Below, piece after piece: positions 36,211 to 46,975 of a DNA stretch of 64,000 nucleotides (within the stretch, counting starts at the first letter, position 1; each line of letters begins with the position of its first letter). The position numbers and the translations under genes were made by a program. The notes below the pieces were generated by a model. It saw only the letters and a list, made by a program, of their open reading frames with translations, did not search any database and had not been told where the DNA came from. The DNA is from Brachynemurus nebulosus (lineage: Eukaryota; Arthropoda; Insecta; Neuroptera; Myrmeleontidae): NCBI GenBank assembly GCA_035578155.1, contig JAPWDM010000008.1, forward strand, positions 19,164,842 to 19,228,841, written 5' to 3'.

Positions 36211-36934
36211 CGATATATTTTCTGAAAAAAGGGCTGAGTACCAAATTTGTAGAATTTAAAGTGATGCACTTGATAGTGACCTTGAAGTCGACCTTAAAAT
36301 CGATTTTCAAGGTCAGTTGAAAATGATTAGCCGTTGCCGAACTTTGACAGTATCCTGTACCTATTAGCAGTAATTTCATGTATTGACTCAATCTATTTTC
36401 AAAATTGATTTGTTGCGTTATTTTTCTAAAATAAAAAAAATAAAAAACCTGACGAAATGGAAAAATAGGCGCAAATTAATAGAAAAAATTAGAAGAAAAT
36501 ATTTTTGTAAGTAATTTTAGAAGTAAAGTTAAGAAAAGATTTAATATCACTCCAATGGTAAGTTAAACATTAACTTTATGTTATATTAGAAATTTTCAAA
36601 ATTTTTTAAAATTTTTATTGCTACTCTGTAGTTATCATATTAGGAATTCAATTGAACATATGACTAACTATTATTTTTCCGATTGCGATTGAGCAAATAT
36701 TTTTCAAAATTACTTCTTGATCACTTATTTTCTATCTTGCATGTGAAATTCGTTCGAATATACTTTGAACCATTTAGGGATGAAAAGTAAACTACTCCTT
36801 TTGAAAAAAACTATTAAATGATTTTCAAATGACTTTGGAAATTGACCCCAAGGTCAACTTCAAAGTCATCATCAAGTGCATCACTTTGAACTCTATAACT
36901 TTGGTCCTAAGCACTTTTTTCGGAAAATATATCG
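36211..36934. repeat. foldback repeat, about 120-bp arms
   Basis: 36211-36329 and 36818-36934 are inverted copies (CGATATATTTTC, AAAGTGATGCACTTGAT, then TTGAAAATGATT), with about 15-20 percent differences by eye, around a spacer of about 490 bp with no coding potential. True ends and target duplications were not found, so it may be part of a larger element. Confidence 0.65.
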
Positions 36935-37794
36935 TACCATAATCCACTTCTATGTTGATTCCTGGTCTCTTGCGTTTCTAATATTTATGTCAATAAAAAA
37001 TGTGCTACCGTAGACAAGGATGAATAGGGACGCATTCAGTCTTCACACCGTATTTTTTTGTATTTATTTTATGAGTACCTAATCTTTAATATATTAAAAA
37101 TTTACGCGAAGTTAACAAAAATCGTATAATTTCTTCTCTATGAAAAATTGGGGTCAAAAGAGACGAGAAAAGAGTAAATGAGGACAACCGGTAGGGTCGA
37201 CCAAAATTGAAATTCTAATATAAAATAATTTCGAACTTTTTGTATTTATACATTCAAAAAAGAAATAATACGTACTTGATGATTTTCTGTAAAAATAAAC
37301 GTAGAATCTAAAATAAAGTTTATATACCCCTGTCGTTTACCCCTAAGTTTATATTCCTCCTATTCTTATTTTAGTTCAAAAAATAATTTTTCAAAAGACT
37401 ACAAGACATAATAATTAATAACAGTGAGATTCTACGTCCATTTTTCAGACTTTTGTCTAATACAGACGTTACCTAGAATTTTTTTTATCTACAAAAACAT
37501 CCGTCTACAGAATTTAATTTATTAGTTAGGAAAATAATTCAAATATGTCTCACTAACAATAAATGTCTTAAATGAGTTTAAAAAATCAAAACTATACTGT
37601 TTATTAAATTGCGTAAAAGCTAGTAAATGCAATAACAGATATGATGAATTTATAAGGATTTTCTTGTACTACAAAATCTTAAAAATATGGGAACGCGTAC
37701 TTTTTTTTCGTTAATTGTGTTTTATTTTTTTGCACAAAATTTTAAAAATACTTTATTTTCTTAAGAAAGGGAGGCAACTTTAGTCACAGATATA
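36935..37794. other. AT-rich intergenic DNA with a dispersed repeat
   Basis: 37405-37500 (TCCATTTTTCAGACTTTTG and following) matches 44105-44190 with moderate divergence. No gene is seen. Confidence 0.45.
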
Positions 37795-38717
37795 CCTATG
37801 AAAAGTTTTTGGTAATCCGGGAAAAACGAAAACACTTTTTAAAATTTTTTTATTGTTAAAATCGAAATGTTCTTTTAAAGAGGGTTAAAATTACCATATT
37901 TTACATTAAAATTTTGACACAATCACTCCCTATCTAACGAGCCTTACTTAATATTAGAAAATTGAGAAAGAACACGTCAATTAGATTTTTTTACACAGAT
38001 TTTATTTGTTATATAATTCAAAAGGATATTTTAAAAATGTGTATGAATGGCTTTCATTAAATAAATTTCAATATATTTTCCATTTATTTTAACAGCGGAA
38101 TGTCTTTATTAGTGGCTATACTTTCGGCTTGGAGCGAATTAGACGAAGATTTTCTTCTAAAACCAAATTTAATAATTAATTAAAGAAATAAAAAAAAAAA
38201 TTGTGGATTTCCTGCCGTTCAAATATAATCTTTATTGTAGGTAAAAATGTTATTACATTTTTCAAAAAACTGTAAGTAAACTGTAAAATTTTCTTTACAA
38301 ATATGTTAAAATAGATAAATGTTTCCTTTTTAATTTATTTTTAACTCTTTTTTTAAAAAAAAAATTGAATGTGCAAAATTATTTAATACTAGAATACTCT
38401 GTTTATACGATTCTAATCATAACTGTATTGTCAACTGGATAGAAAATTACGTAAAAATATTATTGTTTGAATATGATTTAACGTAATTTTTATACGATTG
38501 CAGCAAACTCTTATTAATTTTAAGAAGGTGTAAATATAATCTAAATTCTGATCATATCACATAACAGATATCGTCGGGAGTTTTTTTGTCAAAAAAAATG
38601 GTACAGAGATACATTATAAAAACATTTAACTGACAGAGAAATAGAATATAGCCGAATCGTTAAATTGGATTAAAAAAATCATGACACGCTACTTATAAAG
38701 CGGTTTTTTTCGAATTT

Positions 38718-39054
38718 AGTTCGCAAAAAATGAGACAGAAAAAAAAGAATGCGAGTGCGAATGAAATGGAGAACGACATATTTCCTAGTTTTTCTCGAAA
38801 AGTAAGTAATTTAGAGCAATGTTTTAAAAACATTTTTTACGTAATTTGGCTTTTTCTTCCGATTGGTGTAAAAAAATTTGAATAATTGCTTAATTCTGGC
38901 AAAAAACTCATTTTGTTGACAAAAAATGCCCGGAAAACCTACTTCTGGGCATCCGACGTGTCTGGCTAACGAACTCATCCAACGATTTGGAAAATCGAAT
39001 TTGCACACAAAATTTCATAAGCATTAAACGTTTCGTTCGAGAGTTATCGCGCGG

Positions 39055-39139
<85 letters not shown>

Positions 39140-39262
39140 TTAGTGAATATCATTTTCGTATTCTATGGACCTCAAAACATATTTCTGTTATAGTCCCGGG
39201 CTTAGGTCGCATTATGACACCTGCTGTAAAAGCTGAATTTCCAGTTTTGGAAATTCGCTAAA
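38718..39262 (-). mobile_element. Helentron-like repeat with (TA)n, in palindrome loop
   Basis: On the minus strand it begins TTTTAGCGAATTTCC (39262) and runs through the CGACCTAAGCCCGGGAC core, (TA)n (39060-39134), CGCGCGATAACTCTCGAACG, CGTTAGCCAGACACGTCGG and AAATGAGTTTTTTGCC to CTCATTTTTTGCGAA near 38718. The usual hairpin terminus is replaced by the palindrome arm. Confidence 0.7.
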
Positions 39263-39419
39263 AAACGGCTTTGTAAGTGACGTGTCATGATTTTTTTAAG
39301 CCAATTTAACGACTCAGTTATATTCTATTTCTCTCAGTTGAGTAAATCTTTATAATCTATCTATTCCATTTTTTTATAGGAAAATTACCAAGAAAATTTC
39401 TTTGGTATACAGGAGAAAG

Positions 39420-39646
39420 TGACCAAGTCCAAATTTTTTATTTTTTGATATTTTAGTTTCTAACCTAATAAAATGTAACAGAATATTCATTTTTAATAAT
39501 TAAATATTAATTATAATATACTAAATAGTCCACCAAATCCACTTAAAGATAATTTAAGTGGATTAACTGAATTTTTATAATATTCATGACATATTTAAAT
39601 GCAATTAACTCAAAAAGTAAATTCTGGACTTGGCCACTTTCTCTTG
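39420..39646. mobile_element. 227-bp inverted-repeat miniature element
   Basis: CAGGAGAAAGTGACCAAGTC at the left is matched by the inverted right end CAAGAGAAAGTGGCCAAGTC. It interrupts the right arm of the palindrome. A small inner palindrome (ATCCACTTAA..TTAAGTGGAT) sits at its centre. No clear target duplication. Confidence 0.65.
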
Positions 39647-39686
39647 TTTTGTGGAACGAGATTTGTTTTATGTTATACGGTCAGAA

Positions 39687-39943
39687 TCACTGAGCAGTGA
39701 ATCGAACATATTAACATATGTTTCCTAGAGATACCACGGACATTAAATTTTGAAGCATGACTCTATTTTAGTAAGCCCAATTTGTAACCACGGAGACTTG
39801 TTTATAAATATTAGATAAACCATTAAATTAATGGTTTGATCGCCATTAAAGTAATCCCATCAGTCAATTTTTTTGCTCACATCTTTTCTTAATGTATTTG
39901 TACTACACAGCATTCTCTCTAGTCGATTCTCTCCTCAATGGTC
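39687..39943. mobile_element. insertion of about 257 bp with 9-bp duplicated flank
   Basis: GGTCAGAAT occurs at about 39679-39687 and again at about 39941-39949. Removing one copy and the DNA between them restores alignment of the two palindrome arms. The insert has no obvious terminal inverted repeats or coding capacity. CACTGAGCAGTG at its start can form a short hairpin. Confidence 0.5.
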
Positions 39944-40960
39944 AGAATGTAGATTATGTTTACACCTTACTAAAATTAATAGGAGTTTGCTACAATCGCA
40001 TAAAAATTACGTTAAATCATATTCAAACAATAAAATTTTTAGGTAATTTTTTTATCCAAATGATAATACTGTTATAATTATTATGTATAAACATGAAATT
40101 TTACTCGTAGATAAATTTGCATATTCATTTTTTTTCTTTTTGTTGACAACAAAACAAATAATTTTAAGTTTTGACAAATTCTATAATACATTTTTGAAAA
40201 TATTAAATATTTTAAGCCGAAAATATATTAAAAAGCTGAAATTTGTTTAATAAAAACCATACATCTGCCCATTTTACCTCAAAAATGTCGAAAAATAGAA
40301 TGTTTTTCAATAATTAACCCAAAAAAGCATATAAGAGGTAACTTTTATATATTTTTGAAAATTTCAAAATAAAATAACGTTTGATAGTAGTGTTACAAAT
40401 GATTTTCTTTTTATTTTGTAGAAGCTGGTAAATAGAAATCGTAATAAATACTCGCCTTGAAAAAATCAAACAAGTATTTAGAACAAAATACTATTTCTTA
40501 AAGAAATTATTAAAATTATGTACAAATGCCGTCCCGATAAACTGATATGTTCTGACCATCTTGAGCGCTGGAGCAGATATTGAGGAGCTGGATTCCTTCC
40601 AGACAAAAGGTCATAGCGAATACACACATTTTTAAAATGTCCTTTTGAATTTTGTAACTCAATGATTACAAATAAAATCTAAATTAAAAAAATCGATATG
40701 ACCGGTTTTTCCTCAATTTTCTAGCATCAAGTCTAGGAGTAATTAACTAGGGGGTGATTGTGTTAACATTTTGATGTAAATTATAGTAATTTTAACCATC
40801 TTCAAAATAACGTTTCGATTTTAACAATAAAAAAAATTTAAAAAAGTGTTTAAATTCTGGCAAGATTGTCAAAAAGGGATTGAAATGTTTTTAGATGTTA
40901 ATATATACAAAAAATATTAATGTGTTAAGTACTTGCTTGACTCATAAGTTTTATGGGTGG

Positions 40961-41162
40961 TTTTAGCGAATTTCCAGAATGGAATTTAGCTATTACAGCC
41001 ACTCTCATGATGCGACTAGAGCCCGAGACTATGGCAGAAATTTGCTTTGAGGTCCCTACAAACAGAAAATAATATTCACTAAAATTTATGTATTATATTT
41101 GAAAACGGATTTTTATAAGTGGAAATTCGCTATGTTATGCATGTGCTGCGACAGGGGTATTT
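40961..41162 (+). mobile_element. minimal complete Helentron-like element (about 200 bp)
   Basis: Both end modules are present within 200 bp: TTTTAGCGAATTTCC and the GCGACTAGAGCCCGAGAC core at the left, a very short AT region in place of (TA)n, then GGAAATTCGCTATG (41121-), a hairpin-like TGCATGTGCTGC, and GACAGGGGTATTT at 41162. The sub-terminal inverted repeats TAGCGAATTTCC / GGAAATTCGCTA, with the hairpin only on the 3' side, match the known layout of DINE-1/HINE elements. This is the clearest copy for defining the ends. Confidence 0.7.
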
Positions 41163-41579
41163 ATTTATTCATATGATTTTGAATATAATAAGAAATAATA
41201 GCTTTATACAGCTACACGCATTTAGAAGTTGTGTCATTGAAGTCACACGAACTCGCAGAAAATAATTTTAGAAATCATTTTAAGTATTTCTGCAAAAGTT
41301 GTATTAAAAGTTCATTAAAAAAAAAAAAAAAAATGATTTAAATCGACTATTATGTATAATATAACGAATTTCTCTGTGCTAACCTGTTTCAAATCAAAAA
41401 AATTTTAAAATACTATAGGTTTCAAATGTGGCAATTTGAATCAAATAATTTTATTTATATATTTTATTCAAAAGATTGAGTAATCGAAATTTTTTTCTTC
41501 AAATATTTTTGTTACATTCGTTACAGACTATGTAGGAAAAAAAATTAAATGATAATCGCATAAGAATAGTGTATTTTAA

Positions 41580-41800
41580 TATTGTATTCGCACGAAAGTA
41601 ATGAAACACTCTGTTCTTACTTTTTAAATTCTAAAATTTCCATTTTAAAAAAAAACATTTAACCAATTAAATACTCGCCATGAGAATTTGTGACTTCTTG
41701 TCAGCGCATAGGCAAGACTGGATATGCCTCTTGCTCAGAACTTAGCTCTTAGATCTCATTCTAATTTTCTAGGATGTTTCATTACTTTCGTGCCAACCCT
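41580..41800. mobile_element. mariner-like miniature element
   Basis: GCACGAAAGTAATGAAACA (41590-41608) and its exact inverted copy (41775-41793) lie about 200 bp apart. The right end continues GCCAACCCTA followed by TA, matching the GGTTGGCA-type ends of mariner elements. It lies about 100 bp from the poly(A) signal of the gene at 41982-42744. Confidence 0.65.
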
Positions 41801-41897
41801 ATATATTTTCTTTGATCTTTAATTTAGGATGTTTTTAAAATACTAACTAGAATTTATAAATTTAACAATAACTAATGTAAAAATTTGTAAATAAAAA

Positions 41898-41903
41898 TTT
41901 ATT
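41898..41903 (-). terminator. poly(A) signal of the secreted-protein gene
   Basis: AATAAA on the minus strand, 79 nt past the stop codon, in very AT-rich DNA. The hexamer alone is weak evidence because such words are common here. Confidence 0.45.
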
Positions 41904-41981
41904 AAATTACAAAAAAATTTAAAAAATAAATTCCTGATCTATCTTTGCAATTCAGTTACAATAAATATTTTATAAATAACT

Positions 41982-42744
41982 CTATGCAATGTATCCATTT
42001 TCAAAAGTTGGATAATATGTGTTAGGAATTCGTTGATGATCGACGGTTGCAACATGACGACGATCATCTACTGGCGATGGCGAAGGAAATGGTATTGGTG
42101 ATGGCGACATTTCGTCAAAATCGTCTGAAAGCGCACCAATAAATTTACAAAACCGAGTATCAATTATCGGTGAAGTAATAAAATCCATCGGTTGTTTTGA
42201 TGAATCAGTTGGTATTTTGCCATCGCCCAAAAATGTTGAATGTGGATAATAATTTGGAGCATTCGTTAATGGGTATTGACGTCCTTGTTGAGCATGTGGG
42301 CCCTGTCCAACAGGATAAGTGCATCGGAAAACCTTGTACGTTTTGTGATGTTCTCGACGATGGTGGTAATATTCATCCTGGAATGAACTCCTCGGACCTG
42401 TTGGTATTTCTGTAAATGTAAATTTAAAAAAATTTCTAATTTAATATAACATTATTATTTTTTGATGTAAATATGAATTAATATCAATCATTTAAATTTA
42501 AATAGAAAATATTTATTTACCATGCTCTTCTTTTTTATCTTTGTCAGATCTTGATGAGGATGGTGAGTTATTGAAATCGTTTACAACTGAATTTCCATAA
42601 ACAGCACCAACAATTAAAGCTACAAATAAAATGATCATTTAAAAAAATTTAAACAGAAATAAATGATATTGCGTAAGCAAAAAGCATACGGCGATAATTA
42701 AAATATAGAATACCTGTGAAAAATAATTGGGAATAATTGAACAT
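41982..42744 (-). CDS. three-exon gene for a small secreted protein, unrecognised
   Basis: Exons are 42744-42714, 42619-42521 and 42409-41982. Introns of 94 and 111 nt have sites CACAG|GTATTC..TTTGTAG|C and CATG|GTAAAT..TTTACAG|A. Splicing keeps one frame of 185 codons. The first about 19 residues (MFNYSQLFFTALIVGAVYG) form a signal peptide, so the product should be secreted. The mature part is polar: a His/Tyr/Arg-rich stretch at about 57-66, two Cys (about 73 and 131), a Pro/Ser run at about 145-156 and a Tyr-rich end. An alternative start at 42638, inside the first intron, also encodes a signal peptide (MIILFVALIV) and gives 181 residues. I do not recognise a family; a salivary, cuticular or other secreted protein is possible. 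No in-frame stops or signs of decay are seen. Confidence 0.75.
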
Positions 42745-42842
42745 TTTGAATTAAGTAAATCTTACGAATTATGAAATGAAAGCAAAAATTAATGTTTTGC
42801 TAAGACCGTTTGCTGTTTGAATTCAATTTTATCTGTCTGTGT

Positions 42843-42854
42843 GTATATATATAT
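42843..42854 (-). promoter_or_regulatory. possible TATA box of the secreted-protein gene
   Basis: GATATATATATACAC on the minus strand lies about 100 nt before the ATG at 42744. That leaves room for a start site about 30 nt downstream and a short leader. TA-rich words are frequent in the window, so this is suggestive only. Confidence 0.35.
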
Positions 42855-42859
42855 CAAAA

Positions 42860-43990
42860 AGTTTCTGTAGGTTAAATTGTTAGAAGAATAAATGTAATTA
42901 GCTCAATTGTCTCAAATAAATATAAAGATCATCGTTTTTTTATACCTTGTGTTTCGGTGTTGAGAAGTAACTTACTATTAAGATTGTTTAAAATTTTAAT
43001 TGGAAAAGTTGGAAAAATTAATTAAATTTCCAAAAAAAAGATGGAGCACTTTTGTAAAAAAGATTTGAAAATATTGTAATAAATCAGTTTTAAAGGGTTT
43101 CTAATAAGTAATAACACTTGCCTATAGTCATTATGTTCAAAAAGATTCTGAAATTATACACTGAAGGTAGATGAAAATATTTTCATTTCTTCAGCAAATG
43201 TTATTGATATGGTTAGCTACCACTTGATATTAGTGCCGTAGCCAAGAAGAGATCCTTAGGGTTTCTTTCGTTTGAGACTAGATTGAATACATTATTCCCG
43301 TTTCCGTTTTTGTTTTCTAATTTTGTAATTATTTTCTAATAAAATTCCTTATAGTCAGCAAAGTATTCAATTTTTTTTTTTACTTTTGAATTTATTATAT
43401 TCTAAATTCGACTTTTTAATTTTGAATTTTTATCTATTATTTCGTTAAAGTTAATTGTTGGTTACTTTATGATATGGTTCCAATAAATAAATAAATAACC
43501 AGTACCTATAAATTTTATAAACAAAGCTATTCCCCATTCGCCTATATGTTAATATGTAAAGTATGTTAATGTAATCAATCTGTATATATCTTTGAGTTTG
43601 GTGTCTTGGAAAGTTCATCGTTAATTCTTTCTTCAAAAAATGGTAATTTTGCAATTATGCTGCTATTGTTTCGATAGCATTATAATTTGAGGACGTCAGT
43701 ATTATTGCGTCATTGAAAACACAACCTTTTGTATTATATTAATTAATATCTTTTATACTTTATAATTTCTAATTAATGTTGTTTTAAAATTAATTTACGA
43801 AAATTTTATGAAATTAAATAATCAATCTTGTTATCGTTATTTTCAGTGTTCACATTTGCGCTATGGGAAATTTCAATTATATCAAACAAAATTATTATGT
43901 ATTCTTATCAATTACTAGGAAATGTTCATTTTTTTTTTTAAATATTGTATAAATGCTTCGTAGAAAATTTTCTAGCCAAGTGGTAATTTA
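42860..43990. other. AT-rich intergenic DNA upstream of the secreted-protein gene
   Basis: No gene or bounded repeat is seen. Upstream regulatory sequence of the gene could lie here but shows no recognisable motif. Confidence 0.45.
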
Positions 43991-43995
43991 AACAA

Positions 43996-44040
43996 AAAAA
44001 TACCCTGTCGCAACATTTGCATAACACAGTGAATTTTCAA
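43996..44040 (-). mobile_element. Helentron-like 3' tip (solo)
   Basis: AAATACCCTGTCGCAACATTTGC and following is a diverged copy of the 3' terminus, about 40 bp, with no recognisable body after it. Confidence 0.5.
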
Positions 44041-45150
44041 GGACTTAATTTATCAGAATAAAATTTACAAAATATATACTAAAGACTTAAAATACATATC
44101 TAATAACAAAGAGGTTTTATCTCCATTTTTAAGGCTTTTGTCTAATATAAACGCCATCCACATCATTTATTTTATTTACAAGATTAACGCATACAGGATT
44201 CATCAATACAGAAAAGTAGCTCAAATACCACTAGGGACTCTACCATAACAATATTCCACACGATGGAATATGTTTAAAAAAAGTTCTATCCCCCTTTTTC
44301 AGGACAAAAAGTATTACAAAAGGCAAGAATTTTTTTTTACAATCGTTAGGGGAGTCCTGTAACTTTCATATAATTAACTATGTAAAATTTTATCTTCATA
44401 GGTCTAAATATTTGGAAACAGCTGTGCTGATCTGCAAGCATATTACAAATCAAGAATGTCATTGTGTCAGCACTAGAAAATGTCTAAGATTAAACGTCAG
44501 TTTTTACAGACTCAAATATAGTTTCCGTAGATAAATCTCATTTTCAGGAACTTGGGGGTCGTTCTAACTTAATACATAAGTAAAAAAAAATAATTTCTGG
44601 CAAAAAAACACTCGATAGATTATTCATGTACAACAAACTGTTTGCAAGATATAATGAGAAGGAATAGTCCTAGAAGGCCTGTTTGTTCAGACAACAAATG
44701 TCTCCTCTTAAATTCCACCTTCGTCAAATTATACAATTTGTATTTCATTGTCACATTCGACAATTTCAACTTAACTATACGAAGAGTTTTTAAATTGTCA
44801 ATGTCTCAAAAACGGCTGAAATGATAAACTTGATTTTCAATGAACTTTTCTGACTCAAACACAGAGTACAAAGGTACAGCAACTATCTCTATCATGAAAT
44901 CTGCAGTGTGCATTTTTGTGTACCTTAGGCTACTTAGTAGTCACTCTCTCAGTAGCAGTCGCTGAGTCTAGGTCAGTCACAAGACAATGGATTTGATGGT
45001 TTTTTGCATTGCAGAACCCCCACACGTAGCGTTGTGGTATCACACATATGTATGCGAAGCACGGTCACGTGACGGCGATTACCATCTTCGATTACTCACA
45101 CAAACACAGTTTACCGCACAAATAGAAAGTAAACACCGTGCACGTATATA
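44041..45150. other. intergenic DNA
   Basis: 44105-44190 repeats 37405-37500. The stretch from about 44930 to 45150 is GC-richer (GGTCACGTGACGGCG) but has no supported frame. Confidence 0.4.
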
Positions 45151-45207
45151 ACATATTTTCTATCTCTTACTGGTTACACTAGTTCCAGTAGTATAGAGAT
45201 AGATATG
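45151..45207. repeat. hairpin with 23-bp arms
   Basis: ACATATTTTCTATCTCTTAC and the inverted GTATAGAGATAGATATGT fold around TTACACTAGTT with about four mismatches. It lies just outside the left end of the 45224-47417 element. Confidence 0.6.
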
Positions 45208-45557
45208 TTGTCTCTACATTAGGTAGGGGAGACAGGGGCATGTACTAACAGATTTTACTTTTTTACATATTAAACGGAAATGAAACTAGTTAGCGATTTT
45301 TTTTTTGTAAACGTTATGAAGCATCAATTATCTGTCTATAATTTTTGATAAAAAAAACTTACATATCCCTTGTACTTTCTATGGAAAAACCCATTTTCTT
45401 AAAAAATGTGTTTTTTAATACTTACCCCACTTTTGGGGCAAGTTTTAACAACGTTGGGGTAAGTATTAACATTAGAGTTTTAATATGATTATGATATTTT
45501 GTAGATATGTACTTATAGGAAATAAAACAAAATATCATATTTAACGTGTTTATTATT

Positions 45558-45895
45558 AAATACCCCTGTCGCAGCATCCTGCATAACATAGCGAATTTCC
45601 GTTTATAAAAATCCGTTTTTCTGTGATTTTTCACCCTTTTAAGTGATTTTTCCTCCTCTTTCTAATGGTGTAAATAAATGTCGAAAAAAATTTTTAACTT
45701 TAGAAAATTTTGGCAAAAAACTAATTTTTTTCACGAAAAATGGTCAAAAAAACCATGTTCTAGGCATCCGACATGGCTGGCTAACGAATTTGTCCAACGG
45801 TGTGGGACTAAATATAAATTTAAGACATAAATTTTAGTGAATATTATTTTTGGTTTCTAGGGACCCCAAAACAAATTTCTATTATAGTCTCGGGA
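45558..45895 (-). mobile_element. Helentron-like element without (TA)n
   Basis: On the minus strand it ends GGAAATTCGCTATG, GCAGGATGCTGC and GACAGGGGTATTT at 45558. The CGTTAGCCAGCCATGTCGG block lies at about 45770, and the GGTCCCTAGAAACC core near 45860. The final TAGCGAATTTC end is missing, and only a short AT stretch replaces (TA)n. Confidence 0.65.
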
Positions 45896-46060
45896 GATTT
45901 ATTTCGGAGCTCTAAAAAATAGAACTTTCTTCGGAACCCTAAAAAACGGCATATAAGTAACATACAAACATATGTATACATATGTATGACGTATATGACT
46001 TATATACAATCTATCTTCCTGTACCACAAACACATTCTTTCATATAATTATGCATATAGG

Positions 46061-46263
46061 TATACCCCTGTCGCAGCATCCTGCATAACATAGCGAATGC
46101 CCTTTTATAAAAATTAAATTTTCTCGGAAACTAGTTGACATAGAATAATAGTTTAAAGACCTTTTTTATGTAATTTTTTTTCGTCGTTTAAATGATGTAA
46201 AAAAATTTCGCAAAAATTTTATTTCGTAAACCTACGACATTTCGTTCGAGAGTTATCGTGCGG

Positions 46264-46341
<78 letters not shown>

Positions 46342-46467
46342 AATTTTGGTGAATATTATTTTCGGTTTCTAGGGACCTCAAAACAAATTTCTGCCATGGT
46401 CCCGGGTTCAAGTCGCGTCATGACAGTGGCTGTAATAGCTGAATTCCATTCTGGAAATTCGCTAAAA
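46061..46467 (-). mobile_element. complete Helentron-like element with (TA)n
   Basis: Both ends are present: TTTTAGCGAATTTCC at 46467 and GGGGTATA at 46061, with the 3' hairpin GCAGGATGCTGC at about 46072-46083. Between them are the CGACTTGAACCCGGGACC core, (TA)n (46266-46336) and CGCACGATAACTCTCGAACG. It measures 407 bp, with no ORF beyond translated TA. Confidence 0.75.
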
Positions 46468-46859
46468 GGAATTAATTTGACATAGAAAATTCTTATTTTA
46501 GATTTATCTTTACTTAATTAGTTAAAGTTAATCATTATTTTAATTTTTTTCTGAGGCAATAGTTAGTCAGTCCTTATTAAGTAGCAAATTACGTCACTTT
46601 GACCTTGATAACGAAACAAAAATTGGTAAATTTTCAGTCTTCGATAGACAACGCCAATTAATATCTACTATATTAAAAAATATTTACTTATTAAAAAATT
46701 AGTCTTCGTCTTATTTAACATTATTATAATTCTTAAAATATATGATAACACAGATCAAGCAAAACTCTTCCTCTGCTTCACTGCAGAAAAGATATAAAAA
46801 TTAAAACCATTTAAATTTAACACTCACATATGTACACACACATACATTCAAACATATTT

Positions 46860-46975
46860 GGCAATGTCACGAAAAAAGTTTTGGTAACCTCGAAGCATGA
46901 AAATGACGATATTTGGATTTTGAAATCGGGATAAATACAATAACCTCCTTATAGGGAAGTTAAAAACATAGTTTT
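46860..46975 (-). repeat. fragment of the AACTTCCC-ended repeat
   Basis: Read on the minus strand, TTTTTAACTTCCCTATAAGG and the following about 100 bp match the left part of the 7649-8322 repeat with moderate divergence. Confidence 0.5.

Larger units (their letters stand above)
37795..40890. repeat. 3.1-kb imperfect palindrome (giant foldback)
   Basis: The left arm 37795-38717 matches the reverse complement of the right arm 39250-40890 in order: AACACTTTTT..CACTCCCTAT (37833/40850), a middle block with TTTGAATATGATTTAACG (38465/40020), CATATCACATAACAG (38552/39670) and AAATAGAATATAGCC (38640/39320). The right arm is longer because of two inserts, 39420-39646 and 39687-39943. The loop is a Helentron-like repeat with (TA)n (38718-39262). 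Confidence 0.75.

Noticed and set aside
42197..42415. 72-codon plus-strand frame
   Set aside because: It is the antisense shadow of the third exon of the minus-strand secreted-protein gene.
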